Position numbers and translations under genes: made by a program. The notes under the pieces are model-generated. The model did no database searches. It was not told where the DNA came from and saw only the letters and a list, made by a program, of their open reading frames with translations. This document shows, in pieces, positions 6,131-6,361 of a stretch of DNA of 6,361 nt (position 1 is its first letter; each line of letters begins with the position of its first letter). The stretch lies in assembly GCA_035559335.1 (NCBI GenBank), contig DATMBH010000170.1, positions 1-6,361 on the forward strand. The letters run 5' to 3'. The stretch comes from DASXPG01 sp035559335. GTDB taxonomy: Bacteria > Gemmatimonadota > Gemmatimonadetes > Gemmatimonadales > JACORV01.

Positions 6131-6361
6131 GGTGCTGGTCTCCGGACGTAGATCGCGCGGAACAGGTGCAGCGCGAGATGGCAGTCGTTGCAGTGGTCGT
6201 CGAGTTCGTCCTGCGTTATGCGGTCCAGTCTCACCTCGAAACCGAGCTGGCGGTACAGCTGCACCACGGCGTCGAGCTGGGGCGGCGCCGCTATGAAGCG
6301 CCGTTCCCACACGCCCGGCTCTGCCGTCAGCCCGTAGCTGCGGCGCTGCCCGCCGGCGCTC
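6127..6361 (-). CDS. Unknown small CxxC protein, 5' end outside the window
   Basis: An open frame runs from the window edge to TGA 6129-6127, giving about 77 visible C-terminal residues; the start lies beyond base 6361. I do not recognise the family. The sequence contains LDAVVQLYRQLGFEVRLD, a helix followed by a strand reminiscent of small alpha/beta proteins. It then has DDHCNDCHLALHLFRAIYVRR, with a CxxC flanked by His residues that could hold a metal. It is judged real because its stop overlaps the dehydrogenase start as GTGA, the same coupling used at the next two junctions, and because codon use has the same G/C third-position bias. GTG 6312 is in frame but probably internal. It is the first visible gene of the operon; the promoter must lie outside the window. 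Confidence 0.75.
   Translation of the reverse strand, partial: SAGGQRRSYGLTAEPGVWERRFIAAPPQLDAVVQLYRQLGFEVRLDRITQDELDDHCNDCHLALHLFRAIYVRRPAP

Noticed and set aside
6131..6310. N-terminal extension of the dehydrogenase to 6310
   Set aside because: The added residues are not dehydrogenase-like and lie out of frame over the upstream coupled gene. GTG 6130 has a good Shine-Dalgarno and the conserved MKAA start.

Overview
This GC-rich bacterial window holds two opposed gene blocks. The plus strand carries, in order, a MOSC-cupin fusion protein, a DinB/YfiT-type metalloprotein, a structured RNA that I read as the small bacterial SRP RNA (ffs, 4.5S type), and dnaX (DNA polymerase III tau/gamma). 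The minus strand carries a compact operon. In transcription order it runs: an unknown CxxC protein whose start lies outside the window, a zinc-dependent alcohol dehydrogenase, a hemerythrin HHE protein, and a tryptophanase/tyrosine phenol-lyase family enzyme. dnaX and the last gene of that operon converge with a single base between their stop codons.

Organism: the strong G/C third-position bias, the short Alu-less SRP RNA directly upstream of dnaX, and starts without a Shine-Dalgarno sequence (TTG for dnaX) suggest a high-GC, non-Firmicute bacterium. The sequence style, including the ACCGACAAC-rich spacer, reminds me of Gemmatimonadota-like environmental genomes. That is an impression and not a demonstration, because no phylogenetic marker was compared.

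Plus strand: the MOSC-cupin and DinB genes overlap by one base (TGATG) and are probably co-translated. The SRP RNA follows 27 bases after the DinB stop, with a candidate promoter overlapping the end of that gene. A short repeat-bearing leader then leads into dnaX. ffs next to dnaX is a known bacterial arrangement, for example scr-dnaX in Bacillus. The gene-free stretch 1407-1616 is therefore explained by ffs plus about 80 bases of leader.

Minus strand: all three gene junctions are four-base start/stop overlaps (GTGA, ATGA, ATGA), which implies one transcript and translational coupling. The last enzyme probably cleaves tryptophan to indole, pyruvate and ammonia, because its specificity residues are tryptophanase-like. 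Its partners are a zinc dehydrogenase with an Asp third zinc ligand and a di-iron hemerythrin. What the operon does as a unit is not known to me.

The points most worth checking are: the SRP RNA apical loop, which reads as five bases (CCGCA) instead of the usual GGAA tetraloop; two in-frame 9-bp repeat arrays in the DnaX linker; the MOSC-cupin fusion; and the tryptophanase-hemerythrin-dehydrogenase operon.
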